A stretch of 21,421 nt of DNA, from positions 1 through 21,421 of the forward strand of contig CAKRRD010000047.1 in NCBI GenBank assembly GCA_934394815.1, written 5' to 3'. This DNA comes from an uncultured Acetatifactor sp. (lineage in GTDB: Bacteria; Bacillota; Clostridia; Lachnospirales; Lachnospiraceae). The notes under the pieces are model-generated. The model worked only from the letters and a program-made list of their open reading frames with translations. It was not told the DNA's origin and did not search any database. How positions within the stretch are numbered: position 1 is the stretch's first letter; each line of letters opens with the position of its first letter. The translations under genes and the position numbers were made by a program. Of this stretch, positions 13,693 to 21,264 are shown one piece after another.

Positions 13693-15579
13693 GTGCGTAA
13701 ACGTCCCCCTCTCTCCCTTCCCCAGCTGCTGGTATGTATCGGCCTTCTCTGTGCTCTCACCGGCGGTCTAACCCTTATAGCTTCCCACTCCTCCCCGGAC
13801 CGGCGCTTCGAGCAATTCACCTCCCGCCTCTTCCGGGAGGAAATGACCGCCAGCACCCTGAATATGCACTACACCATTGCCGATCCGGAAGCCTTCGGCA
13901 TCTCCGCATACGAGCCGGTGCTTCCACTCTACCGCTCCGGCCAGCAGGAAGACAGCAGAAAACGTTGTGCTGATCTGCTAAAACAGCTGGACCGTATAGA
14001 TCCCGACCGTCTTTCCCCGGAAAATGCCACAACCTATCAGTTATTACGGCGTTCTCTGGAAAACGATCTGGCACTGGCGCAGTTTCCCTACTACAATGAG
14101 CCCCTCTCCCCCTCCTCCGGAATGCAGTCCCAGCTTCCCGTTCTGCTGGCGGAATACACCTTCCGCACGAAGCGGGATGTGACCGATTATCTGGCACTTT
14201 TAGATCAGGTGGACGACTATTTTGCCTCCCTGCTTCTCTACGAACAGGAAAAAGCCGCTGCTGGCTTTCTCATGCCGGATGTCTCTCTGGAAAAGATCCG
14301 GAAGCAATGTGACACTATTGTCACCGCAAAAGAACTGACACAGGGAACTCATTTTTTACAGACCACCTTTGAGGACCGGCTGCTGGAACTCCAGAAGCAG
14401 GGACTTTACACTCCGGAAGAGACTGCCTCTCTGATTGAAGCCAACGACCGGCTGCTGGCCACGGTGGTACAACCCGCCTATGCCGCCCTGTCGGAAGGTT
14501 TGCTTGCTCTGGAGACTTCCACCAGTGCCGGTTCCACTGCATCCGAAGCCACCACCGATGCTGATCCGGAAAAAAATGACAGTGTCCACGCCGCCCCTCC
14601 GAAAGGTCTCGCCCTGCTGCCGGACGGGAAGACCTACTATCACCACCTGCTGTTCGCCGAGACCGGTTCCTCCCGTTCCGAGAAGGAACTGGTGCAGATG
14701 CTGCTCACACAGTTTCAGGAGGAACAGTCTGCCATCCGCAGTCTGGCCGCCCGCTCCCCTTCCCTGATCTCTCTGCTCTCCGAAGGGATCACAGAGGAAT
14801 TCCCTCTCACGGAACCGGAAGAAATGCTCACAGATCTGCAGGTCCGCATGAAAAATGACTTTCCTGTCAGTAATCCCCTTCCCAACGTCATCGTCAAGGA
14901 TGTGGTTCCCAGTCTGGAGCCCTACAGTGCTCCGGCCTTTTACCTGACCACGCCTCTTGGGGATTCCGACAATAATGTCATTTACATAAACCGCCGCAGT
15001 TCTCCCGCGGGGCTGGAACTCTATACCACGCTGGCCCACGAAGGATTTCCCGGACACCTCTACCAGACAGTATACAGCAATCGTGTCTTCACCGGCCGGA
15101 ACCTGGATCCTGCAAGGAAACTGGTCTGGTACGGCGGTTATCTGGAGGGCTGGGCATTATATGTAGAATTTCTTTCCTATGATTATGGGGCTGATCTGTT
15201 GGAGCAGTCCGGTCAGACAGATGCCGCACAGGCCGCCCGTCTGGAAAAGCACACCCGCAGTCTCCAGCTGTGCATGTACACGCTGTTAGATCTCCTGATC
15301 CACGGCGAAGGTGCCAGATACGATCAGGTGGCGGAAGTTCTGGGGAAATTCGGCATCGATTCTCCCCGGGCCTGTGAAGCGATCTACACTTACATTGTGG
15401 AAGAGCCCTGTAATTATCCGAAATATTACATCGGCTATCTGGAGATTCTGGCGCTGCAAGGCACCGCACAGGAGCATTGGGGCAGCAGCTATTCCGACCG
15501 GAAGTTCCATACCTTTTATCTGGAACAGGGAACCTCTGATTTTTCCTCGCTGGAAGCCCTGCTGTTAATGACAAACTGA
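13693..15579 (+). CDS. DUF885 family protein, putative membrane-anchored zinc metallopeptidase
   Basis: A protein of 628 residues with a basic N-terminus and one membrane segment or signal anchor (about residues 10-30, LPQLLVCIGLLCALTGGLTL), the rest predicted outside. The family's metal-site motif HEGFPGH lies at residues 449-455 (TTLAHEGFPGHLYQTVY), and the conserved GGYLEGWALYVEF supplies a likely third ligand, Glu485. A low-complexity Ser/Thr/Ala linker (about 275-305) interrupts the middle. DUF885 proteins are zincin-like and probably peptidases; the substrate is unknown. The start is GTG 13693, with only a weak AGG upstream; no better start lies before the membrane segment. It is divergent from araR and shares its control region. 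Confidence 0.85.
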   Translation: MRKRPPLSLPQLLVCIGLLCALTGGLTLIASHSSPDRRFEQFTSRLFREEMTASTLNMHYTIADPEAFGISAYEPVLPLYRSGQQEDSRKRCADLLKQLDRIDPDRLSPENATTYQLLRRSLENDLALAQFPYYNEPLSPSSGMQSQLPVLLAEYTFRTKRDVTDYLALLDQVDDYFASLLLYEQEKAAAGFLMPDVSLEKIRKQCDTIVTAKELTQGTHFLQTTFEDRLLELQKQGLYTPEETASLIEANDRLLATVVQPAYAALSEGLLALETSTSAGSTASEATTDADPEKNDSVHAAPPKGLALLPDGKTYYHHLLFAETGSSRSEKELVQMLLTQFQEEQSAIRSLAARSPSLISLLSEGITEEFPLTEPEEMLTDLQVRMKNDFPVSNPLPNVIVKDVVPSLEPYSAPAFYLTTPLGDSDNNVIYINRRSSPAGLELYTTLAHEGFPGHLYQTVYSNRVFTGRNLDPARKLVWYGGYLEGWALYVEFLSYDYGADLLEQSGQTDAAQAARLEKHTRSLQLCMYTLLDLLIHGEGARYDQVAEVLGKFGIDSPRACEAIYTYIVEEPCNYPKYYIGYLEILALQGTAQEHWGSSYSDRKFHTFYLEQGTSDFSSLEALLLMTN

Positions 15580-15617
15580 TTGTTTTGTGCTAAGGGATCA
15601 TCAGGCTGGAAGAACCC

Positions 15618-15952
15618 ATGACACACTTTACAAGCAAGGCTATTGAAGAAGCCTTTATCCGGCTGCTGAACGGACGGCCGCTGGATAAGATCACTATAAA
15701 AGACATTGTGGACGACTGCGGTATCAGCCGTAACACCTTTTACTATCATTTTCAGGACATCACCGCTCTGTTGCAACACATTCTGAATGCGGATGTGGAG
15801 CGGGTGGAGCACGCGGTGCATAAAAAGGTATTCCCTGAGGATCAGAAATGGTGGTGGACTTCTATAAATTTGCACTGGTCGGCATGATTTTAGACTGGCT
15901 GAACACCGGAATGAAGAAAGACCCCGAAGCCCTGATCCGCATAGCCTGTTAG
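15618..15952 (+). pseudogene. Decayed TetR/AcrR family regulator
   Basis: Residues 1-55 are an intact-looking TetR helix-turn-helix head (FTSKAIEEAFIRLLNGRPLD, ITIKDIVDDCGISRNTFYYH, FQDITALLQ). The frame ends at 15887 after 89 residues. The next frame, from about 15854, carries a typical TetR C-terminus (DFYKFALVGMILDWLNTGM then KKDPEALIRIAC) to a stop at 15952. A normal protein has roughly 80 more residues between the two, so there has been an internal deletion as well as a frameshift. The 89-residue head might still be made and bind DNA, but it would lack the dimerisation and ligand domain. Confidence 0.75.
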
Positions 15953-15974
15953 TTTGGGCATTTGCCCCTGTTTG

Positions 15975-16260
15975 CACATAGATTCCTACACCCAGAGCAC
16001 TCCCGATAAGAATGCTCCCATTTTCCTGAAGGTTACTTATACTCTGGACGGTAAAGAAATCTCTCCTGCAGAATTAAACGGTCAGAGTGGTCCTGTCGTG
16101 ATCCGTTACGATTACACCAACGAACTTTACGAGACCTGCAGGACGGCGTAAAAGAACTGTCTGACGGTGTCAACGATCTCTCCGATGGCAGTGACAAGCT
16201 GATCGACGGTATGGACAGCAGTGTAAAATTCATCTATAAGATCAATGCGGTAAAATATTC
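15975..16260 (+). pseudogene. Remnant of a YhgE/Pip-like membrane protein
   Basis: One frame reads SYTQSTPDKNAPIFLKVTYT and LDGKEISPAELNGQSG before stopping at 16151. Another frame from 16136 continues with LQDGVKELSDGVNDLSDGSD, the leucine/glycine heptad pattern found in the extracellular part of YhgE/Pip and related large exporters. Both ends and all membrane segments are lost. Such proteins are often encoded next to TetR regulators, so this and the preceding remnant were probably one efflux locus that has been deleted. Confidence 0.6.
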
Positions 16261-16281
16261 ATCACAAGGCCGTAACTTGAC

Positions 16282-16325
16282 AAAGCCCCTCTCCTTTTCT
16301 ATACTTGCAAAAGGAGAGGGGCTTT
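16282..16325 (+). terminator. Long hairpin, probable terminator of the decayed locus
   Basis: A perfect 17-bp stem, AAAGCCCCTCTCCTTTT (16282-16298) with 16309-16325, round a 10-nt loop. GC-rich core with A and T flanks at its two ends makes it usable in both directions, though there is no T-run beyond the stem. It lies 31 bp before the AEC start and would insulate that gene. Confidence 0.6.
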
Positions 16326-16356
16326 CAGCTTCCATTACAGAAAGGCAAAAATTCCC

Positions 16357-17304
16357 ATGGAACAACTATTATTCAGTCTTAACGCAACGATCCCTGTTTT
16401 TCTGGTCATGGTGATCGGTTATATTTTACAGCAGTTACATCTGACCAATGATTCTTTTATCAAAACACTGAACTCCTTTAACTATAAGGTAACCTTACCG
16501 GTTCTGCTGTTCAAGGATATTTCCTCTGCGGACTTCTACAGCGTCTGGGATACCGGCTATGTCCTGTTCTGCTTTTTCGTGACCCTGTTCTGCATTGTCA
16601 TCACCTGGGGTGTGGCAGGCATTTTTTATAAGAATAAATCCCGGCTGGGAGAGCTTGTCCAAGCCAGCTACCGCAGCAGCGCCGCTGTACTGGGTGTCGC
16701 CTTTATCCAGAATATCTACGGGAATTCCGGCATGGCTCCGCTGATGATCGTAGGCACCGTTCCCCTGTACAATATCGCCGCCGTGCTGATCCTGTCCTTT
16801 ACCGGACCGGAGGCAAAGGGCTTCGATAAAGAATCCCTCCTGAAATCCTTAAAAGGTATTATCACCAATCCGATCATTATCAGTATTACCCTGGGAATGC
16901 TGTCCAGCGCCTGCCGGATCAGCTATCCTGTGATTATCTCCAAAACCATCAGCAATATTGCCGTGCTGGCTACGCCCCTGGCTCTGATCGGCCTAGGCGC
17001 CGGTTTTGAAGGCCGGAAAGCGCTGAAGCTTCTGGCTCCCACGGGGGTGGCCACCTTTTTGAAGCTGGTGGTATGGCCTGCTCTGTTCCTGCCGCTTGCC
17101 GTGCATTTCGGTTTCACCGGAGAAAAGCTGGTGGCGATCCTCATTATGCTGGGTTCTCCCACCACCGTAAGCTGCTATATCATGGCGAAAAACATGAATC
17201 ACGAGGGAACTTTAACTTCCAGTGTAGTGGTTGCCACGACATTTTTAAGTTCCATCACCCTGACAGTATACTTATTTATTTTACGAAGTTTACAGTTGAT
17301 CTGA
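16357..17304 (+). CDS. AEC family transporter (auxin efflux carrier superfamily)
   Basis: A membrane protein of 315 residues with about ten hydrophobic segments in two halves, the AEC layout. Recognisable stretches: IPVFLVMVIGYILQQLHLTN at the N-terminus, a loop with YRSSAAVLGVAFIQNIYGNSG, the middle LGMLSSACRISYPVIISKTI, and the C-terminal MLGSPTTVSCYIMAKNMNHE. Bacterial members export or exchange small carboxylates such as malate; the substrate cannot be assigned here. The ATG follows GAAAGG at slightly long spacing. It is flanked by a hairpin upstream and a clear terminator downstream, so it is probably monocistronic. A remnant of another AEC gene lies at 1741. Confidence 0.88.
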   Translation: MEQLLFSLNATIPVFLVMVIGYILQQLHLTNDSFIKTLNSFNYKVTLPVLLFKDISSADFYSVWDTGYVLFCFFVTLFCIVITWGVAGIFYKNKSRLGELVQASYRSSAAVLGVAFIQNIYGNSGMAPLMIVGTVPLYNIAAVLILSFTGPEAKGFDKESLLKSLKGIITNPIIISITLGMLSSACRISYPVIISKTISNIAVLATPLALIGLGAGFEGRKALKLLAPTGVATFLKLVVWPALFLPLAVHFGFTGEKLVAILIMLGSPTTVSCYIMAKNMNHEGTLTSSVVVATTFLSSITLTVYLFILRSLQLI

Positions 17305-17322
17305 TATCTGCTCGTATTCCCT

Positions 17323-17356
17323 GTCCTGCATTGTGAAAGATGCAGGACTTTTCTTT
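17323..17356 (+). terminator. Intrinsic terminator of the AEC transporter
   Basis: A perfect 9-bp stem, GTCCTGCAT (17323-17331) with ATGCAGGAC (17340-17348), then TTTTCTTT. It lies 18 bp after the stop and ends at the last codon of the convergent spmB. Confidence 0.85.
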
Positions 17357-17879
17357 ACATTTTCCCCGCGAGGAAAATACTTGCCACGGTTCCCGCCAGC
17401 GTTGCCAGAAGCGCCCCCGGCAGCGTGTAGCGGGTCTTGGTTACTTTTGCCGCCAGAAAATACACACTCATAGTGTAAAAAATAGTCTCCGTGCAGCTCA
17501 TAAGGATCGAGGTCAGCATCCCTGCATAGGAATCCGGCCCACAGGTCTTAAAAATATCCAACACCAGCCCTGTGGCTGCAGAGGAAGAGAACATTTTCAC
17601 GATCAACAGCGGAACCAGCTGTGCCGGAAGCCCCACGGCCTGTGTGGCCGGCCCGATCAGACGCCCCAGCAGATCAAAGAATCCGGATGTCCGGAGGATT
17701 CCCACCGCCATCATCAGTCCCACCAGTGTCGGAAGGATCTCCACCACGATGCGCAGACCTTCTTTGGCTCCTTTCAGAAAAGTCTCATAGACTTTCACCC
17801 CTGAAACCATTCCATAACCCACGATCCAGAAGATTACCATGGGGATCATAATATCTGACATATGTGTCAATGCATTCAT
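17355..17879 (-). CDS. spmB: Spore maturation protein B
   Basis: A protein of 174 residues with several membrane helices and the nucleoside-recognition (Gate-like) domain: IVVEILPTLVGLMMAVGILR, LLIVKMFSSSAATGLVLDIF and YAGMLTSILMSCTETIFYTM. SpmA and SpmB act together in spore core dehydration in Bacillus. The frame is open to ATG 17903, overlapping spmA by 16 bp, but GTGAGG lies six bases before the ATG at 17879, which also gives the usual short N-terminus (MNALTHMSDIMIPMVIF), so that start is preferred. Coupled to spmA. Confidence 0.92.
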   Translation of the reverse strand: MNALTHMSDIMIPMVIFWIVGYGMVSGVKVYETFLKGAKEGLRIVVEILPTLVGLMMAVGILRTSGFFDLLGRLIGPATQAVGLPAQLVPLLIVKMFSSSAATGLVLDIFKTCGPDSYAGMLTSILMSCTETIFYTMSVYFLAAKVTKTRYTLPGALLATLAGTVASIFLAGKM

Positions 17880-17887
17880 CATAATCC

Positions 17888-18475
17888 TCACCGATCCTTC
17901 CATTTACAGTAAATGACAGCAATGACGGTACTGAACAGCGTGGCTGCCAGCGCCGGGGCAATGATTACCGCCGGATTGGCACTGCCATACTGGCTGCGGT
18001 AGGCGATCATGTTGACCGGGATTAGTTGCAGGGACGAAATATTCAAGATCAGGAACGTACACATTTCGTTGCTTGCTGCCTGTGGTGACCCTTGTTCCTC
18101 CCGCTGCTTCTCCAATTCCGCCAGCTGCTCCATGGCTTTCAGCCCCGCCGGAGTACAGGCCCAGCCCAGCCCCAACACATTGGCGATCAGATTTGTGGCT
18201 ATATATTCTCCCGCCGGATGCTCCTCCGGGAGTTTTGGGAACATGAAGCGTAGAAAAGGACGGATGCCTTTTGTCATTTTCGTGATCATGCCGGACTCCT
18301 GTGCGATCTCCATCAGTCCCATCCACAGCGCCATGACACCCGCCATGGTAATACAGAGGCTGACAGCCTCTCTGGCACTGTCCAGCGCCCCTTCCGTCAA
18401 GGCTCCCATCTGCCCGGTACCGACACCGTAGAGCACGCCCAGCAGGATCATTCCCGCCCAGATATAATTCAGCAT
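17888..18475 (-). CDS. spmA: Spore maturation protein A
   Basis: A protein of 195 residues with a nucleoside-recognition domain: YIWAGMILLGVLYGVGTGQM at the N-terminus, then ITMAGVMALWMGLMEIAQES, IATNLIANVLGLGWACTPAG and TFLILNISSLQLIPVNMIAY, the SpmA signature. A GTG three codons upstream (18484) is possible, but ATG 18475 has GGTGA at better spacing and matches known N-termini. The stop lies 8 bp before the chosen spmB start. No convincing promoter was recognised in the 90 bp upstream; forespore or mother-cell control is expected from the family. Confidence 0.92.
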   Translation of the reverse strand: MLNYIWAGMILLGVLYGVGTGQMGALTEGALDSAREAVSLCITMAGVMALWMGLMEIAQESGMITKMTKGIRPFLRFMFPKLPEEHPAGEYIATNLIANVLGLGWACTPAGLKAMEQLAELEKQREEQGSPQAASNEMCTFLILNISSLQLIPVNMIAYRSQYGSANPAVIIAPALAATLFSTVIAVIYCKWKDR

Positions 18476-18562
18476 GATATTCACCGCCCGCTGTCTTTCG
18501 TTTCACTATATGCAGATGCCGGTATGTCCTATGAAAATATGTACTTGCCTCCGGCATACAAA

Positions 18563-18599
18563 ATAAGCCTTCCGGCAATGTATTTTCCGGAAGGCTTAT
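18563..18599 (-). terminator. Intrinsic terminator of the coat-protein operon
   Basis: A perfect 13-bp stem, ATAAGCCTTCCGG (18563-18575) with CCGGAAGGCTTAT (18587-18599); on the minus strand it is followed by TTTG. It lies just behind the cotF-like gene and separates it from spmA. Confidence 0.8.
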
Positions 18600-18621
18600 C
18601 TGCGTATTCTCTCTGTTTCTT

Positions 18622-18876
18622 CTACAAAGTTCCCTGTGTGAACAGGCTTCTCACATGCGCCACTTCCTCTGCGGTGGCTTTCTCCGCCGGCACATAATAG
18701 GACTTCTCTCTGGCAATCTGGTACAGTTCCTCCTGAGACTGCTCACAGGCCGTACGGAACTGCTTCAGTGTCTGTTTTAACTCCTTATTCTCCGACTGGG
18801 CAATCATTCCCGCATACCGGGTCAGTTCGCCGTTGATTCCGGCCAGAGTGTCTGCTACCATTGTCTTTTCCTGCAT
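18622..18876 (-). CDS. CotF-family spore coat protein
   Basis: A small alpha-helical protein of 84 residues resembling the Coat_F (CotF) family: MVADTLAGINGELTRYAGMI, AQSENKELKQTLKQFR and the tail REKSYYVPAEKATAEEV. In clostridia these short proteins are often encoded in pairs. The ATG follows AAGGAGG that overlaps the stop of the upstream gene, 12 bp away, so the two are co-translated. Coat location is inferred from the family only. Confidence 0.82.
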   Translation of the reverse strand: MQEKTMVADTLAGINGELTRYAGMIAQSENKELKQTLKQFRTACEQSQEELYQIAREKSYYVPAEKATAEEVAHVRSLFTQGTL

Positions 18877-18888
18877 TCTGCTGCCTCC

Positions 18889-19074
18889 TTACTGCAAAAA
18901 CTTCATAAGCTGCTGTTTGTTCTCCATGGCGCTGCGGGCACCCTTTTCAAAAAACTGTTTCACCTTCGGATCCTCCGCTTCTTTGGCGTACTCCTGCAGC
19001 TTGCAGTGGGTCGTATCAAAACCACCGATCAGATGGCGCAGATTCTGCAGATCTAATTCTGAAATATCACTCAT
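18889..19074 (-). CDS. Small coat-associated protein, partner of the CotF-like protein
   Basis: A protein of 61 residues starting MSDISELDLQNLRHLIGGFD, helical and charged, like the short companions of CotF genes in clostridia. The frame extends 14 codons further up, but AAGGAGG lies eight bases before the ATG at 19074, which is chosen. The ribosome site can pair with CTAACCTC upstream (see the hairpin at 19079-19109). Confidence 0.78.
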   Translation of the reverse strand: MSDISELDLQNLRHLIGGFDTTHCKLQEYAKEAEDPKVKQFFEKGARSAMENKQQLMKFLQ

Positions 19075-19078
19075 GCTT

Positions 19079-19109
19079 CTAACCTCCTTTTTGTTCTTTG
19101 CGAGGTTAG
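19079..19109 (-). promoter_or_regulatory. Hairpin covering the ribosome site of the coat gene
   Basis: On the minus strand CTAACCTC (19102-19109) can pair perfectly with GAGGTTAG (19079-19086); GAGG is part of the Shine-Dalgarno sequence AGGAGG. The loop is 15 nt. Any RNA that includes the upstream arm could hide the ribosome site. Confidence 0.5.
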
Positions 19110-19137
19110 TATGCACTGAGGCTGTAAAATCTATACT
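19106..19137 (-). promoter_or_regulatory. Possible sigma-E-like sporulation promoter
   Basis: On the minus strand AGTATAGAT, a 15-bp spacer, then CATACTAA (19106-19113). The -10 resembles the sigma-E type (CATAnnnT) and the -35 weakly so. Transcription would start near 19099, after the upstream arm of the ribosome-site hairpin. Confidence 0.35.
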
Positions 19138-19244
19138 TGTTTTTTAGTGTCTTTTCCCGGGCAGTCTTTAATCGGGCAATTCGGACAATTACTCTGAGAT
19201 ACTCTCTTACCGGCAATGACACATACTACCATTTTCTCTTCCAT
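19131..19244 (-). CDS. Four-cysteine micro-protein behind gdh
   Basis: A predicted protein of 37 residues, MEEKMVVCVIAGKRVSQSNC then PNCPIKDCPGKDTKKQV. Cysteines at 8, 20, 23 and 28 (C-x11-C-x2-C-x4-C) could bind one zinc ion or an iron-sulfur cluster. Evidence that it is real: AAGGAGG sits at ideal spacing before the ATG, the start is 13 bp behind the gdh stop, and the composition differs from random reading. The frame stays open further upstream inside gdh, which is shadow. I do not recognise the family; function unknown. Its 3' end overlaps the possible coat promoter. Confidence 0.6.
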   Translation of the reverse strand: MEEKMVVCVIAGKRVSQSNCPNCPIKDCPGKDTKKQV

Positions 19245-19257
19245 AGTCAATTCCTCC

Positions 19258-20517
19258 TTAAGGGAAAATACCCTTGATTTCCTCTGCATATACCAGTTTC
19301 CGGAGCGCCAGTACATAAGCCGCCATTCGATATGTGCAGTCACACTCTTTTTTAATCTCCACGATTTCGCCAAAAGATTTTGTCATCAGCTTCTCCAACA
19401 TTTCGTTGACCTGCTCTCTCTCCCAGGTCAGTTCCTGTATATTCTGTACCCATTCAAAATAGGACACAATAACACCACCACAGTTGGCAAAAATGTCTGG
19501 GATCACCGGAATGCTTCTTCGCTCCAGTACCACATCTCCCGCAGCACTGGTCGGTCCGTTGGCAGCCTCCACTACATAAGAGCATTTTACTTTTTCTGCA
19601 ATTTCTTCCGTGATCTGGTTTTCCAGCGCCGCCGGAATCAACACATCGCAATCACACAGGAGAAGTTCCGTATTGGTAATATGCTGTACTCCATCTGCCG
19701 CATAGTCCTTTAAAAATTTTCCCTTTCCTTCCAGATACTTTGAAATTGCATCGATGTCCAGGCCTTCCCCGCAATATAAGCCTCCGGAGACATCGCTGAC
19801 TGCAACCACTTTGATATTTCTATGATAAAAAATCCTTGCAGCATTACTTCCTACATTTCCCATTCCCTGAACAGCCACCGTAATCTTCTGCAGATTCTTT
19901 CCTTCTTTTTCCATCAACAGTTTGGTACTGATATAAACGCCTCTTCCGGTAGCGGAATTACGGCCTCTGGAGCCTCCCAGTTCCACCGGTTTTCCTGTTA
20001 CGACACCGGGGCAGGGCTTCCCGGCCAGCTGGCTGTAGGTATCTAACACCCACGCCATGGTCTGTGCATTTGTATTTACATCCGGTGCCGGAATATCTGT
20101 GTCTGCACCAATGATCGGGGCAATGGCAAAAGTGTATCTTCTGGTCAGCCTCCGCAGTTCTCCCTGCGAAAGCGTCGCCGGATCCACCTTGATTCCGCCC
20201 TTGGCTCCGCCATAAGGGATATTTGCCACAGCGCATTTCAGGGACATCCAGGTCGCCAGAGCCTTTACCTCATTCAGCGTACAGTTCTGATGATACCGGA
20301 TTCCGCCCTTGAAAGGTCCCCGGATATTGGAATGTTGGATCCGGTAGCCTTCAAATACCTTTACGCTTCCGTCATCCATCTCCACCGGAAGATAGACCTT
20401 TGTTTCCCGCTGTGGATTTTTCAGGATTTCAAACATTCTGGTATCTATTTTTCCGACTTCCATAGCTTTTGTCATTACGTTGACTACGTTTTCATAGGGA
20501 TCATACTGTTCTGCCAT
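19258..20517 (-). CDS. Glutamate dehydrogenase (Glu/Leu/Phe/Val family)
   Basis: A protein of 419 residues that interconverts glutamate and 2-oxoglutarate plus ammonia. Motifs: QHSNIRGPFKGGIRYHQ, the catalytic IPYGGAKGGI (Lys106), GADTDIPAPDVNT, the Rossmann loop QGMGNVGSNAA and the C-terminal IFANCGGVIVSYFEWVQN. The length and the RocG/GudB-like N-terminus suggest a catabolic, NAD-linked hexameric enzyme; cofactor choice is inference. The frame extends to a GTG at 20589, but no ribosome site precedes it. ATG 20517 gives the normal family length and has AAGGAAAGG upstream, though at long spacing, so the start is uncertain. Divergent from an Lrp/AsnC regulator. Confidence 0.93.
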   Translation of the reverse strand: MAEQYDPYENVVNVMTKAMEVGKIDTRMFEILKNPQRETKVYLPVEMDDGSVKVFEGYRIQHSNIRGPFKGGIRYHQNCTLNEVKALATWMSLKCAVANIPYGGAKGGIKVDPATLSQGELRRLTRRYTFAIAPIIGADTDIPAPDVNTNAQTMAWVLDTYSQLAGKPCPGVVTGKPVELGGSRGRNSATGRGVYISTKLLMEKEGKNLQKITVAVQGMGNVGSNAARIFYHRNIKVVAVSDVSGGLYCGEGLDIDAISKYLEGKGKFLKDYAADGVQHITNTELLLCDCDVLIPAALENQITEEIAEKVKCSYVVEAANGPTSAAGDVVLERRSIPVIPDIFANCGGVIVSYFEWVQNIQELTWEREQVNEMLEKLMTKSFGEIVEIKKECDCTYRMAAYVLALRKLVYAEEIKGIFP

Positions 20518-20703
20518 TTTTTCTGCCAAATCCTTTCCTTTGATCGAAATGCTTCTGTACTGTCCTAAGTTTTGGTAGTGCTGCAACACATAAGTGAAAC
20601 ATATTCTTTTTACTTTTTTTCGTCAATATTATTTTTCCAATGCTTTGTGATTTTATTTTCTTTTGCAGAAAACTTGATTTTTAAATGTTTTTGTTCTATT
20701 CTG

Positions 20704-20718
20704 CTTAATAATATTAAG
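20704..20718. promoter_or_regulatory. AT-rich palindrome between gdh and the Lrp-type regulator
   Basis: CTTAATAATATTAAG is symmetric over 7-bp arms round one base, a size and AT content like Lrp-family operators. The rest of the 20590-20814 divergent region is AT-rich without other clear structure. Confidence 0.4.
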
Positions 20719-20759
20719 TATAGTGTATTTTAACGCAGAAATATCGTATTTTATTATGT

Positions 20760-20788
20760 TTTACAAAATGTGCGTCATACCGCATATT
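20760..20788 (+). promoter_or_regulatory. Probable promoter of the Lrp/AsnC gene
   Basis: TTTACA (20760-20765), 17 bp, CATATT (20783-20788), about 26 bp upstream of the start codon. Confidence 0.45.
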
Positions 20789-20814
20789 TAATTTACTTTT
20801 CAGGAGGTCGGCCT

Positions 20815-21264
20815 ATGAAAACATATGAAATAGATGATATTGACCGGAAGATTTTAAGACATTTACAGGCCAATGCCCGTACGCCGCTAAAGGAGATCGC
20901 AGCGGAAGTATTTCTCTCCTCCCCCGCTGTATCCGCAAGAATCAGTAATCTGGAAAATCTGGGCTATATCCGTGGCTATCATGCAGAAGTGGATCCTGTA
21001 GCCCTCGGCTATCATATCCGTGCTTTTATCAATCTGGAAGTGGCACCTGTAGATAAAAAGGAATTCTATCCCTATATTCAGAACTGTCTCAATGTCATTG
21101 AATGTAATTGCGTGACAGGAGATTACTCCATGCTGTTGGAGGGCATGTTCCACAGTACCAATGAACTGGATCAGTTCATAAACGAACTTCAGCGCTTTGG
21201 GCGAACCAAAACGCTGATCGTTTTCTCTACTTCTGTGGAACACAGAGGTGTGGAAATTAAATAA
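20815..21264 (+). CDS. Lrp/AsnC family transcriptional regulator
   Basis: A protein of 149 residues, the family length. Residues 1-60 form the AsnC-type helix-turn-helix (IDDIDRKILRHLQANARTPL, KEIAAEVFLSSPAVSARISN, LENLGYIRGYHAEVDPVALG). The C-terminal RAM effector domain follows (INLEVAP, VTGDYSMLLEGMF, TLIVFSTSVEHRGVEI). Such proteins sense amino acids. The longer frame from 20770 is rejected because AGGAGG lies before the ATG at 20815. Divergence from glutamate dehydrogenase suggests it controls that gene and itself. Its last 8 bp overlap the convergent lrgB-like gene. Confidence 0.93.
   Translation: MKTYEIDDIDRKILRHLQANARTPLKEIAAEVFLSSPAVSARISNLENLGYIRGYHAEVDPVALGYHIRAFINLEVAPVDKKEFYPYIQNCLNVIECNCVTGDYSMLLEGMFHSTNELDQFINELQRFGRTKTLIVFSTSVEHRGVEIK

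Noticed and set aside
14356..15057. A 233-residue open frame antisense to the DUF885 gene
   Set aside because: Shadow of a strongly biased coding sequence; composition rich in Gly, Gln and Arg without any domain.
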